NCBI GenBank assembly: GCA_001792895.1
Contig: MARA01000012.1
Location: 744,001 to 808,000 of the forward strand
DNA from: Lentinus brumalis
Taxonomy: Eukaryota; Basidiomycota; Agaricomycetes; Polyporales; Polyporaceae
Direction: 5' to 3'
DNA length: 64,000 nt
Under the pieces are notes generated by a model that worked only from the letters and a program-made list of their open reading frames with translations, searched no databases and was not told where the DNA came from. Every line of letters starts with the position of its first letter. The first letter of the stretch is position 1. This document shows positions 32,600 through 44,457 of the stretch, one piece after another. The translations under genes and the position numbers were made by a program.

Positions 32600-34317
32600 A
32601 TGACGACGCACCCTGAAGCCTTCGTACTCCTGCACATACCCCAAGTAACGCTCTCAACGTCCACCGCGACCGAGAGCGGCACGCTCGCGCTCGAGTGCGT
32701 TACGCTCGCACCGAACGACGGAGACAAGGATGCTCCACTCGCCGCCTCGCTCTCCGCATCCGACCGCTCGCTCATCCTCGTCTTGCGCTTGGGGTCCCTC
32801 GAGCTGCCAATCGACCCCGCGCGGTCAATATCGCTGCTCATCGAGCAGGATGGCACACGCACGTATACCTTCCACTCCGATACCCAGGGGCTTTCAGCCG
32901 ACCAAGAGCCCTCGTTCATCCGCCTCACGGTTCCCATCCCATCGCGGCCAGACCCGCATCGCGCGGAGACCGTCGAGGCCTTCGACCATATGCTCGGACA
33001 GTATGCGGATTTCGATTGGCATGCCGACGTACAGCACGCGCCACAGCCCGAAGCGGCGCAGGGGGAGCTGCCGACAGAGGACCTGCGCGGGAGGCTGGTG
33101 CTGATGGACGAGCAAACCAAGGAGGTCGTTGGGGAGCTTCCGAACAAGGTCAACATCAAGGAGGATCCTGCGCTCGCCGGCGACGCCAAAGGCAAGGACG
33201 GCGAGCCTGCCCCGGTCATGCTGGAGCTACCTCCGGACATGTACGATGCGTACACGGGCGCGGGGACGAGCGTAGTGCCTTACACGGACGAGACGTCCGA
33301 GCTGGACGAGGCTAGGGAGATCTTCGTCAGGGCAATTCCTCCTGAGGATCAGGACTGGATGACCAAGTCTGCTACTATGATCAGGTGAGTTTACAGCTCC
33401 GCTGCACCGAGTACTCTGAAGTAAGCTGCTGTCCCAGTCAAGCCATATCGACTTCTACGTCTCTCTTGCTCAGTGGATTCACTTCTGCGACGAACTACTA
33501 CATCAACAACTCCGCCCCAGCACCGACGCAGACCAAGGACGGCACGCCGCCCCCTCCACCTCCGCGCGCGTTGCTGCTCCTCTCGCACCCGCGCACGCAC
33601 CAGACACTGTCGCGCGCGTATGCCATCAGCGGGCAGGCCGTGAAGGTCAGCTCCAAGACCGTGGACATCGTGGAGGGCCTCATCAAGCGTGCGGTCGGCG
33701 CCTCAGACAAGGGCAAAGCCCGCTCGCAGTCTTCTGCTCCGTCTGCCCCATCCGTTCCACCGGTATCTGCGGATGCGCCTCCGCCGTACCCCGGGCCCTC
33801 AGCTGCCCCGGCGCCGGACGGGAAACCTCCTCTGCCGCCACGACGTAACGCTGCGCCGGGAGCTGGAGCTGCGCCCTCGCCAGGCCCTGCACCTCCCCTG
33901 CCTCCGCGGGGAAAGTCCCCGCAGCCGGGGAGCCAGGCAGCGACGCCGTCGGCGCCCGCGTCTGGCGCGTCCACGCCCGGTGCGGCAAAGCGAGCGAAGA
34001 TGACGGACAAGCTCCTGCTCAGCGCGAACCTCATCCTGTCGACGGTCGACGACTCGCTCAAGCGGACGTTCGACGTGGGCAGCGAGCGTGTCAGCGCGGT
34101 CGTCGCGCACAAGTACGGGCCCGAGGCGGGGCGCTCGACGCATCTCGCCACGCACACCGCGCGGAACGTCACGCTGGTGTACATCGACATGCGCGGGTTT
34201 GCGCGGAAGGCGTTGATCAAGCGGGCGGGCAAGCATTGGCTCAAGGCGCGTGTCGGGGGCGGGCGGGAGAACAGCGGGGTCGTGGTCGATAAGCAGGAGC
34301 AGGCCCCGAAGAGCTGA
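32600..34317 (+). CDS. Spartin/senescence-domain protein
   Basis: Exon 1 (32600-33384) and exon 2 (33438-34317), with a 53-nt intron, give 554 aa. The N-terminal half (AFVLLHIPQVTLS, LVLRLGSLELPI, TYTFHSD) looks like the fungal lead-in to the senescence domain. That domain spans roughly residues 255-500: SGFTSATNYYI, HPRTHQTLSRAYAISGQAVKVSSKTVDIVEGLIKRAVG, then, after a Pro-rich linker with PPLPPR motifs, DKLLLSANLILSTVDDSLKRTFDVGSERVSAVVAHKYG and ARNVTLVYIDMRGFARKALIKRAGK. Animal spartin (SPG20) binds lipid droplets and endosomes. A lipid-droplet role here is inference. The internal Pro-rich insert is unusually long. Confidence 0.85.
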
Positions 34318-34589
34318 GGGAGGACTTGCATGGATCGCAAACTCGGAAGTGTACGATATTGGATAGGTACATGTAACGATGTCGTGGACAAAATGGCTAA
34401 TTCTACGCGATTGCTCGCAACTGGCCGCATGTAACAAAGAGCTCCGCACCGAAGGCCACCCCTCAACCAGTGGATGGAATACTCCACATCATCATGGGCT
34501 AGAGTATCCCGCCTAACTCTCTGGTGTTGCGGCGTGACTCGAAGGCCTCGAGCAGTTCCGGCACGGAAGGAGCCCACATAGCACCAGTA

Positions 34590-35933
34590 TCAGGTCAATC
34601 GTACATCGACGGCCTTGATGACCAGAGGCAGAACCCCTGCACGGTTAGATCAGTTACATGCACACAAACATGTTGCGGGAGGAGAATATCTACCTCCTGT
34701 GACGAGCGGGTAGCCGGGTCGGCCCATTGCCCTCAGGAAACCATTGATGATGCCACTGTGCGCGGAGATGCAGATGTCTTGACACAGCTCCATCAGGGCC
34801 ACGAACAATTGAGACACACAGAAGACGCTCACAGGTTTCCTCATCCAACGAAAAAATCCGGTCGAAGACCTGGACGGCACGCTCGGTGACATGCGCCTTG
34901 CTTTCGCGTACGTCGGGCCTCCAGAAGGTATCTTCCTCGCTGAAACCCTCCTCGAAGTCATAGATCGGGGGAGGGAACTTCTGCGCAATTACGCCCCGAG
35001 GAGAACGTTTGTCGCAGGTATGTTCACCGCTCTCCTCACGTAGATTCTGCGTGAGTCAATGACTAAGCTCAGCATCCGAATCAAGTACAGACAGGCGTCC
35101 GAGGCCTACCTCCAGTATAGTACAGCGGATAGGTGGTCCATCGAGGAAGTCTGCGCCCACGAAGGTCTCTTGGAAGGTGCGGAGTGCCCTCTGTAGTGGG
35201 CTTGCATAGTGTCGCTCTGGCAGAGGGATGCCAGAGGCTCGCTCGGTCCTCCACGCCTCCCGAGCAGCTCGGGCTTGACTCAATCCGACTAAAGTCAACT
35301 CTGGGTCAGGGCCCCAGACAAGTTCGCCGTCGCCATCGAGTTTGGACCAGTATCTGAATTACAGGAGCGGAAGGGTGAGAGCCTATAGAGCTGTGCTGAA
35401 ACGTACACCCACTCGTCCCAAGCCTGCAATGCAGTAAAACGATCAGCTGCATAGCTCAGCGACAGAGGCATCTTCGAAAAATATATAGGCTTGCCCTTGT
35501 GCCGTACTTGGCTTCCCCGACATTGTCTGGAGTACCTTCACGCGTCAGCCGGCGAAGTCAGCCCCGAAAGAAACACACGTACGGAACCCTTGCCCGTGTC
35601 GAGCAAAGAAGAAGAACTTGCATTGAGTACCAGGAGCGGCGGCAGCGTTCAGCTCCTTGATGCGCGCCTTGAATCGGTCCCATCTTTCCGCGGAGTCGTC
35701 CAACAACCCGAAACGAGGAGGAAGCTACACACAATGTCTGCTACGAGGGTAGACAGAGGTGTGAGAATGAGCGTGACGTACTGCACCGATAGCCACTGCG
35801 TCGGCATCGGGTTCATCTTGGGCGAAGAAGCCCGTCACGATCTAAGTAACCAATTTCAGGTCAGCGTGCAGATACTTAACCACTTCGGACCTCTCAAACT
35901 CGCCGAGTACTCCCTCTTGGTGTATGCAAGCAT
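34590..35933 (-). CDS. Histidine phosphatase (phosphoglycerate-mutase-like) family protein
   Basis: Multi-exon gene read 35.9 to 34.6 kb: GFFAQDEPDADAVAIGA, PPRFGLLDDSAERWDRF, FFFFARHGQGFHNVGEAKYG (RHG holds the phospho-accepting His), AWDEW-VYWSKLDGDGEL, PDPELTLVGLSQARAA, YASPLQRALRTFQETF, GEHTCDKRSPRG, IYDFEEGFSEEDTFW, SAHSGIINGFLRAMGRP (second catalytic His) and LPLVIKAVDVR near the stop (34590-34592). The intron after KYGTR appears to use a GC donor (GCAAGC). The first exon is not resolved; an ATG at 35933 is the outer candidate. These fungal enzymes are small soluble phosphatases of unknown substrate. It converges with the spartin gene. Confidence 0.8.
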
Positions 35934-36643
35934 CGCCGCGTCTGGATTGTGGAGGGGTATAAGCGGAGGTAGGCTACGTGCAGTACTCAAGTACTCAACC
36001 GCGAATGCGCAGAGTGGTTAGATGCCCATTTCCAACATTGATCAGAGAAGTGTCTGTATCGAACGATTACAGTGCCAAGTAAACCTCTATAAGCTCAGTA
36101 AGAAGCCTGGATAAGGACGCGCATAATGAGTTCAGGGCAGGTGTTCTAGAAATGCTGTGAACCGGTCGTCAAGTCCAACCTCGAGGCACCGAGCAGCCAG
36201 TCGAGACAGCCCGCAAACTCGCTCATCCGCCGCCTCCCCCGCCGCCGCCGTCGTCCATCTCCAGCTCATCGCCAACAGCGCGCTCGCTGCCAGTTTCCCC
36301 AGGCTCGTGTCCAGCATCCGCCGACCCCCTGTCCTCGTCGAGCTAGCCAGCCCTCCACAGCTCCCGCCCTCTTCCTCTGCGATACAAGCCCGGCTCCGAG
36401 CCTCCTCTCACCGCAAACTCCAGATCCTTTTGTCTCAGCTGTTCAAGTAAGGTGAGTGCTGAATGCACGGTGGCGAGCACGCTGTGGCCCGCCGCGACCA
36501 CGTCAATTGTGACACGCGAGCGCTGCATGTTCGCGCCGTCTGCCGATGCATCCAGGTCCGTGCGCACGGACAGTCGGCTCACGCGTTGTTCGTCTTGCCT
36601 GCTCAGACCCCTTCCCCCACGACCACTTAGACCTTCAGGAGCC
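35934..36643. other. Intergenic, 5' region of CDC42
   Basis: No convincing gene. 36150-36640 is GC-rich with pyrimidine-rich runs, as expected for a 5' leader of a highly expressed fungal gene; an intron in the leader cannot be excluded. Confidence 0.4.
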
Positions 36644-37523
<880 letters not shown>

Positions 37524-39400
37524 TGCATGGACACGACCCGACGGCCGTTTGTCTTGTCTGTGTCTGCTTTTCTGTCTGGCTGCTGCGGCCGCGGATCTCG
37601 AGGGGTCCGTAATTCACGACCATTCACGTTCAGTCCTTCCTGCACGAGCTATATCGCTTTTCCCTTCACTCCATCTATCGTGAACTCACTCTAAATACAC
37701 ACATCGCGCATCCCCCCATTACCCTTCTTCCTTCCAGTTCCTATTTCTTAGTGCGCCTACCTACCACCTCCTTACTTTGCGCGGGTGTCTGCGGGCTCTT
37801 TACGCCCGGCTCGCTACGTCTCAGGCGCGCGGGGCTTGTTCTTCTTCCTGTTCTGTTTCTATTGCAATGTTGTGTAGTTCATATCGTTCGGAATTGGGTA
37901 CATGAGGGGATCTAATACCCGTGAGCTAGAATGCAGCTGAGGTCTCCAGTGGCTGCGAGTTTGTTCATCCTTTCAAGTCAAGGTTCTGGCCCGACCCCTT
38001 GCAATATCCCTTGGTATCTCCTCAGGAAGGGCCACCCTCTTTTGCTCAACATTCGCCCAACCACGTCGGTGGCACCTGCTATCTCGGTATCCGGATCGGG
38101 AAGAGGCGCTTACTGGCGGCTTCAGGCTGAGACTCGCGTCTATAGTCTCAACTCCGTGCGGCTGTTGTGATTGCTGTTGTCCTCCCGGTATGCCTTCTAG
38201 ATGCCTCGCGCAATGCGTCTTGCGTCTGTGCAAGTACCGACATCACAGAGGCATTGCAGAAGTACCTGGAGGCGGACACAGCAGTGTGAGTTACTGTACT
38301 TATTCAGATGAGCTGGCGGATTCCGAGACTCGGACGCGACCGACTCGGAATTCTGTACCGGGGACAGTGCGCCGAGTCCTGTTGCCCTTCAAAATATCGT
38401 ATCCGAGAAGGACGCGTCGGAAGAGGACAGGAAGGTGCTCAGTATCCCGTAAGGACTTACCACAGGTAAGTCTCCATCATGCTTCCGGCGGTTTTAGCAG
38501 GGAAACTGGTTGACCAGCGTCGCAGTCTCGCCGGAGCTTACGAGCACTGTTCTCCCCTACGGAGACAAACACTTGGAGATTGGAATTATTACCGGGCCGG
38601 GGGTCTCGCGATACTGCCCAAGAAAGATGTGAGGCGATCAAAGTCTGTTGTTATTGTGTGCTAACCGCTGCGCAAGATACTACGACCGTGTAGGGCATCT
38701 TGCGTTGGACGTCATCGATGGTCCACGGACCTGTGCTGACGCTTTCTTGTGGCATCGTGGAGGAACGTATACGACATGCGCACCGGCAGCCGGACGGACC
38801 TGCGATGTCCTCCTATTTGTCAACTTAGCGCCACTCATTTCCAACGAAAACATTTTCGAGGCCTTGCAAGTAACCCCCCTCTTTTCCGCTACAGCGTCAT
38901 GCATTCACATCGGCAGCCACCTGCAGCGTCAAGAATTAAAGTATTTTTTTCGTCCGAAACTAGGTACATACGCCGACATGGCAGGTCTGGGGTGCAAGGC
39001 AGCCGATCGAGGTTAACAACACACCGCACTGGCCTGGGAGGAACCATCTTGTGCGAAGGTACGTATTTCCGAGACCTGGACTCGGCCAAGGGCCGTGGAG
39101 TCCACTGGAATATCTTGACTCCGCTTGAACCACTTTCTCTTCTTGTCGCCGTCATTTGTCTACGAAACCCCCGCAAAACCCCGACGGTCATGCGGAGCCC
39201 CGATCAGACACTCTAAAATCTTCTTCTTTCCGGGGTACATACTGCTGCTGCCTGTGACGTCGTGGGACTCGACTCGCCTGTCAGGAAATACCGACGGCGG
39301 ACGCGGACGTTCGGCGATATGCTGGAAGTTTGAATCTGCAGGTCACAGCGCGCAAAACTTCGGTGCTCCGGGCCTCGACACTGGACCTGTTGGGCGCCGT
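37524..39400. other. Long interval with no confident gene
   Basis: Several open frames exist (38190-38310, 38490-38630, 38750-39000), and one frame near 38500 reads plausibly (AVSPELTSTVLPYGDKHLEI). No known motif and no continuous splice model was found. A decayed or fast-evolving small gene on the plus strand between 38190 and 38640 is possible. Confidence 0.35.
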
Positions 39401-39406
39401 CCGCCG

Positions 39407-39413
39407 TATAAAA
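39407..39413 (+). promoter_or_regulatory. TATA box of the secreted RlpA-like gene
   Basis: TATAAAA lies 147 bp upstream of the ATG at 39560, a strong, well-placed core promoter typical of highly expressed secreted-protein genes. Confidence 0.6.
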
Positions 39414-39559
39414 GAGTCCCTGCTTTCGTGCATCTCCTACTTCCTCACCAGTCAGCTCATCGACATCGTCTACCGTCGCTACACGCACCAGGTTCCTCTT
39501 CTGCCTCACTCGTACACCACCTGTCGTTCGCCTCCACTCTACACCTTCTTTCCTGCACC

Positions 39560-40064
39560 ATGTCTCGCTTCGCCGTCGTCGCTTTCCTGTTCGCTCTCAT
39601 CGTCGCCGTCATCGCTGCACCTTCGGCGGACCCTTCGGGTTCCATCGAGAAGCGGTCCCGCACCGGCCGTGTATGTCCCTCTTCTCCTCCGCCATCCCTT
39701 GATGCATGCTGACATACTCCCTCCGTCTAGGGCACTTGGTTCAACGTCGGCCTCGGTGCCTGCGGAAAGACCAACAAGGACAGCGACAAGATTATCGCCA
39801 TCTCGAGCGACATCTACGGCAATGGCAAGTACTGCGATGACAAGGTCACCATAAAGAACACCGCCAACGGCAAGACCGCGACGGCTATCGTCCGTGACGA
39901 GTGCCCCGGCTGCGGCGCTAACGACATCGGTGAGCAGCCAAGTTCTTCCGTTGTCGCTGAACGCGATTCTGACGGTGGTTCGCACAGATATGAGCCCTTC
40001 GCTCTTCGAGCAGCTCGGCGACCTCGATGAGGGAGTCCTCAAGGTCTCCTGGAACTTCAACTAG
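39560..40064 (+). CDS. Secreted RlpA/expansin-like double-psi beta-barrel protein
   Basis: Exons 39560-39670, 39731-39929 and 39988-40064 give 128 aa. A signal peptide of about 20 residues (MSRFAVVAFLFALIVAVIAA) is followed by a short pro-segment ending in a KR Kex2-type site at residue 32. The mature domain has GTWFNVGLGACGKTN, IAISSDIYGNGKYCDDKV, VRDECPGCGANDI and DMSPSLFEQLGDLDEGVLKVSW. This is the barwin/RlpA-like fold seen in expansin-like and cerato-platanin-adjacent fungal proteins, with four cysteines that can pair. Such proteins are extracellular and often induced during growth on plant material or fruiting. No catalytic activity is claimed. Confidence 0.9.
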
Positions 40065-40552
40065 ACGTCCCGACGTCTCCCTTGCTCCCCGACCGTCGTC
40101 GCTTGCGACCCCGGTCCCCGCCCACCATGCACTCTTTTGCATCACCTCCCACACCTGGGCTTCGCATGCGCCCTCGTCCCATTCAGCGGACCGGGCCGTG
40201 TGCTCGCTACTGTATTTATCCTCATAGACAGGTCGGCCTCCCCGCTCAGACGGCTCGAGTCCCCCTCCCCCTCGGCATGTTATCCACAAAAATGTATGTA
40301 TCAGTACGGTGACCATCTCTGTAGCATTAGCACACTGTTGTACTCTGCTTTGCTACCCGACCATGGTCCGTCCATTGGTTCTGCCCGCCTGGCGTGGGTA
40401 GCAATATCAATAGAAGTCGTTCTTCTTGCATTACGCTGCGTTTGATACTCGTCGGTGCCTTCTCATGAGATGTGTTGCCCACGAACGACCTCGGAACATA
40501 TGTACGTAAGTACTCAACGAACGGCAAACGCGCATTCCTCGGAAATTGCCGG

Positions 40553-40704
40553 GCTTCCTAATTGCGCTTTGTTTCTTTTGCTCAAACTGCAAGGTGGATT
40601 GAACACACCGTGGCGCGTGTTCAATCCTAGCTCGTAGGGTGGGGGGAGACGAGTTTCCGGCTCAGGAAGAGAAGCGGAGAATCCGCGGAATCTCGACCTG
40701 CGCG
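40553..40704. repeat. 152-bp repeat Z, solitary copy
   Basis: It is identical in start and end to 42659-42810 and contains an 11-bp perfect hairpin (GGATTGAACAC / GTGTTCAATCC, 40596-40627, 10-nt loop). Its flanks share nothing with the flanks of the second copy. The second copy sits between two repeat blocks of the Ngaro-like element, so this one may be a remnant of another insertion. Confidence 0.85.
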
Positions 40705-42261
40705 TCGGGGAAACGGACACCTCACGGCAGTGGATGGCCATGTGTGACTAGGTACTGCATCCGATTGTAGCTGCGGGGCGGCACTACCCGTGACTGGCGT
40801 CAACGGTAGTGGTTCGTCGAGGACGCTTGGCTATTGCAGCGGTCTGTCGAATGGCCGGTGGGTATCGATAGAGCTATATAGAGAGTAGTAGAAGTCTCCG
40901 AATATTTACCACCACTTACCGAACGCGCAGAGGAGCACAGAGAGCAAGCAGTGGGCAGTTATGTAAGGATCCGGACGCCGGGCGGCGGGCAAGCTGTGAC
41001 GGCGTCAGGCAAGCTTAGATGGCGTCGGGCAAGTTGAAGCTGAGACGGCGTCGGGCAATCGTCCGAGAGGCAGACGCGCGTGGCAGGGATGAGTGGGCGC
41101 ATCCGTTGGGGATTGGGGGTGCGTCATACTTGGTGTTCATGGCGTCATTGGTCTGCCACTGCCAGGAGGAGTGGAGCGCAGAGACCGCCAGTCCGTCGCG
41201 TTGGGAGCGCGTCAGTCACGTGAGCGCATACAGTCCGTTTGTGGCAGGACTCGCGACTCGGACCTGATATAAAGCTCTCGCATTGTCGCGTCTGCTCAAC
41301 ACTTCTCTCTTTCCCTCCATCACCGTCCCTCTTCCACAACAAGCTCTCCTCAACACCTATCCACTCAGACGACTCGACTCGACGTGTCACCGCCGGCCCC
41401 TCGAGTCCTTCCTCGGAGAGTGCGTACGGACCACCGTGTGATTCGGTTGCTCTGGAGGTCATCAGGTACGTACGTCTTGTCATTGCAGCTCGCTTCCCCG
41501 AGTCGATGGCTTTTGCCAGTGATGAAGAGGTTTGAAGAGGTGCGTACGAGTGATCGCGAATAAGGTGAGGGCCTTACCCATGATTTCTGGTCGAGCACCG
41601 TTCCGCGTGCCTCGTCTGCTGCACAGGTAGGTCGTCCATGTTCCTGAAGTCTGAGGGTTTCGCTGTGTGGCCGCTGTTCCCCAAGGTAGGCCGCTTCTCG
41701 TCCTTTGTCGACCTGTGCACCCGCGCTTGGCGCTGTGTTCGCTGCGTGAACTTGGAGCTTGTCGCTGCTTCAGGATGTGCTCGCTGCGTTGTAATAGAAG
41801 TCAGGTTGCACCGGTAAGTAGGTTGCTGCTCCCAGCTCTTGTCGTATGTGCTTTTCGAGCGCCGTCTTGTTACGTAGCGTCTTGTTACTTGTACTTGAAT
41901 GTTGATCAATATACTTACTTCTGCGCTCATCCGGATGGGACCTCGAGTGCGCATTGCCTGTGTGCCATGTCAGACCGCCTGTTCAAGCTCGTCGAAGCGG
42001 CCGTCTATCTGTCATCGTTGGTACAGCCCTGTGCCAGGTTCTGTAGAGCTCGATAGAGCCCTCGCACGGGTTCTACAGCGCTCTACAGACCCCTAGTGGC
42101 GGCTCTACCATGTGTTACCACCCACCCCAGTTGCCCCCTGCGGATCGGTAGAGAGCTACTGATTTCGGCAGCATCAATCATGCGCTGACGGAAGCCTACC
42201 AGCTCTACAGAGGTCTATGCGCACTACCGTATACTAGGATAGGGATTGCTGGTTTCCCGAC
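40705..42261. other. Intergenic with imperfect short repeats
   Basis: Positions 40975-41060 carry four imperfect copies of GACGGCGTCGGGCAAG. Positions 42030-42110 carry CTCTACAGACCCCTAG-like words resembling those at 21.3 kb. No protein gene is recognised. Confidence 0.45.
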
Positions 42262-42474
42262 GCGCGGCCAGACGAGTCAGCAGCAGAACAGATCACGGGG
42301 GGCGGTGCGGTCACGTGACCGACGCGTCGCGCGTTTTCCGCTCATTTCGGAAACACGTCCTGCTGCCCGGGATCTGCTGCGATACCTCGTCTGTACGATC
42401 AGCCGCGACCAGGAGAAAGCAAACAACTGGCCGGAAATTCGCTCGAGCGCGAGGTGGCAATTCCGACTACCACC
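42262..42474 (-). repeat. Split direct repeat B2 of the Ngaro-like element
   Basis: 213 bp, matching 42806-43017 apart from one extra G in a G-run (42297 region). It forms the downstream terminus of the element on the minus strand. Confidence 0.85.
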
Positions 42475-42513
42475 AAGGCGCTAGCCTTCATACAAAAGGG
42501 AGAGGTGGGTGGG

Positions 42514-42658
42514 TGCAAATGGAAAGCGCGAGGCTGAAGACGAGCGGAAGCAGAGGATGCAAGCGCCCGAGACGGGCGCAGATCCGCTTCCGTGCCTCGC
42601 GCTTAGTAAGCCCTGGTTCTGGCCCAGCACTCGCAAGCTCGCGTGGGCCGAACTGCAA
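42514..42658 (-). repeat. Split direct repeat A2
   Basis: 145 bp, identical by eye to 54151-54295 (A1) at the other end of the element. Confidence 0.85.
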
Positions 42659-42810
42659 GCTTCCTAATTGCGCTTTGTTTCTTTTGCTCAAACTGCAAGG
42701 TGGATTGAACACACCGTGGCGCGTGTTCAATCCTAGCTCGTAGGGTGGGGGGAGACGAGTTTCCGGCTCAGGAAGAGAAGCGGAGAATCCGCGGAATCTC
42801 GACCTGCGCG
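42659..42810. repeat. 152-bp repeat Z between A2 and B1
   Basis: It exactly fills the gap between A2 and B1, overlapping the first five bases of B1. It is the same sequence as 40553-40704, with the 11-bp hairpin at 42702-42733. Confidence 0.85.
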
Positions 42811-43017
42811 GCCAGACGAGTCAGCAGCAGAACAGATCACGGGGGCGGTGCGGTCACGTGACCGACGCGTCGCGCGTTTTCCGCTCATTTCGGAAACACG
42901 TCCTGCTGCCCGGGATCTGCTGCGATACCTCGTCTGTACGATCAGCCGCGACCAGGAGAAAGCAAACAACTGGCCGGAAATTCGCTCGAGCGCGAGGTGG
43001 CAATTCCGACTACCACC
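42806..43017 (-). repeat. Split direct repeat B1
   Basis: 212 bp, matching B2. It lies 85 bp beyond the recombinase stop codon. Confidence 0.85.
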
Positions 43018-43101
43018 CCAGCGCAGCACAACAGTCGGAATCCAAAACCGACTCCCCACCTAGCGAGCTGGTGACCGATAGCATAATTATACGAATAACA
43101 A

Positions 43102-44457
43102 TTACGTGTCCGTGTTCGCCAAACCCATACGTCTGCTGAATGAGTCCATGGATAATCGCATCGTCTGCACCCGAAGTCCATCAGATGCCTCTGATATAAA
43201 TTGCGGGATGATCGTCTCGATCCTGCGCCAATATAGCAAGAACGCGCGTGATTGCCACGACCCGAGTGTGGCCACCACGTCCGGGTGCACTCCCCTCAGC
43301 AAATGCTCGGTGGCCCCGCCTATCCGGAAGCAGTGCCCCGAAAGCATCTCCAAACCGGCTCCCTTCCACACCTCATTACACCGCTTGATGAGCCAATCCC
43401 TTGTCATGGGCGACCAGCCTTCCGGTGTCTCGAAGCTGAAAAGCGGCGCGTTGCTGGGAATGACTGCGTTCGTTGATAGGTGATGCTGCAGTGCGGTGAT
43501 GGGGTCCAGGAAGCCGCTCATGCCCGTGAGCACTACGTCTGCGCCTGCCTTGCCCGTGGTTTTGGTCCACGGAATGTGGAAGATTGCGTACCGCGTGCCG
43601 TTCCTGGTCTCGCGGTACCCGATCTTGACTCCACGCGCGACGTGCTTCTCAGGATCGAATCCTCCAGGCGTCGGGATGACAATCTCGCCTAACCTAACAA
43701 GATCTGCATCAATCTCGGCGCAACGCGCAGCTCTGCGGCCTGCACTCACCGTCTGCAACCCCAGAACGCTGCACAGGATGCTGCAAAGACGGCCACATCA
43801 AAGGTGTTCGACATGTCCAGGCCATTGACCAGAGCCTCCATGTGCTCTCGGGTCACCGGCGGTCTCTGCGGCTTCCCTGCTGGACTGGCCTTCTTTGCGC
43901 CCTTCTTGGCGTACTTCAACATCTTGTCACCCGCCCAAGCCGCGCCGTTGATGGCGTGAAACGCCTGGAGCCCGGAAAGCCAACCCTTGATGGTCCCGGC
44001 TTGCACGGACCCCGCGTGCCTAGCCACAAAGGCTGCTAACAAGAATTCTGGCGCCGGAATACGCTCGGTCTCCGGTACGCCATGCTGATCGCAGAACTGC
44101 GTGAAACGGAGAATTCCTGCTCCGTAATTCGAAGCTGTCTTCGGCTCCAGGCCCTTGACGATAAGTTCGAAGATCGCGGCCGCCGCGCCGGGCGGCAGCC
44201 TGGACTCGATGCGCATCTCGAGATCTGCGCGCGCCGGCGTCCTCCATTGTAGTAGCCGGTCGGTGGCCAGAACATGAGGTCGCAACGGCGACAGTTGGAT
44301 CTCATTCACCTTCTGAGGCTTCCTGGGTCTTCGCTGACGAGAGGATTGCGGCAAGCCCGGGGCTAACGTCAAGCCTCCTAAGACGTTTCGCCCGGGCTCT
44401 CCTCCAGCCAGCGCGCTCGCACCTGCAAGCGCTATGTCCAGCGCGTTCCTAGACATG
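43102..44457 (-). CDS. Tyrosine recombinase of the Ngaro-like element, with an intron
   Basis: It begins MSRNALDIALAGASALAGG (44457), overlapping the end of the RT/RNase H frame by a few bases. The N-terminal core-binding part is PKTASNYGAGILRFTQFC and GTIKGWLSGLQAFH. The catalytic part has ASCAAFWGCRR-LGELV (first Arg), GHCFRIGG (HxxR), GSW and LYW (Tyr nucleophile). It ends MGLANTDT at 43102. The two halves are joined by a phase-2 GT-AG intron (about 43745-43696, GTGAGT ... GTTAG). The enzyme would integrate a circular DNA copy without target duplication. The catalytic residues are intact. Confidence 0.85.

Noticed and set aside
33498..34577. 359-codon minus-strand frame
   Set aside because: Antisense to the senescence-domain exon; Gly/Ala/Arg-rich shadow of Pro-rich codons.
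38190..39000. A complete small gene between CDC42 and the RlpA-like gene
   Set aside because: Some frames read plausibly, but I could not build a start-to-stop splice model and saw no family motif.
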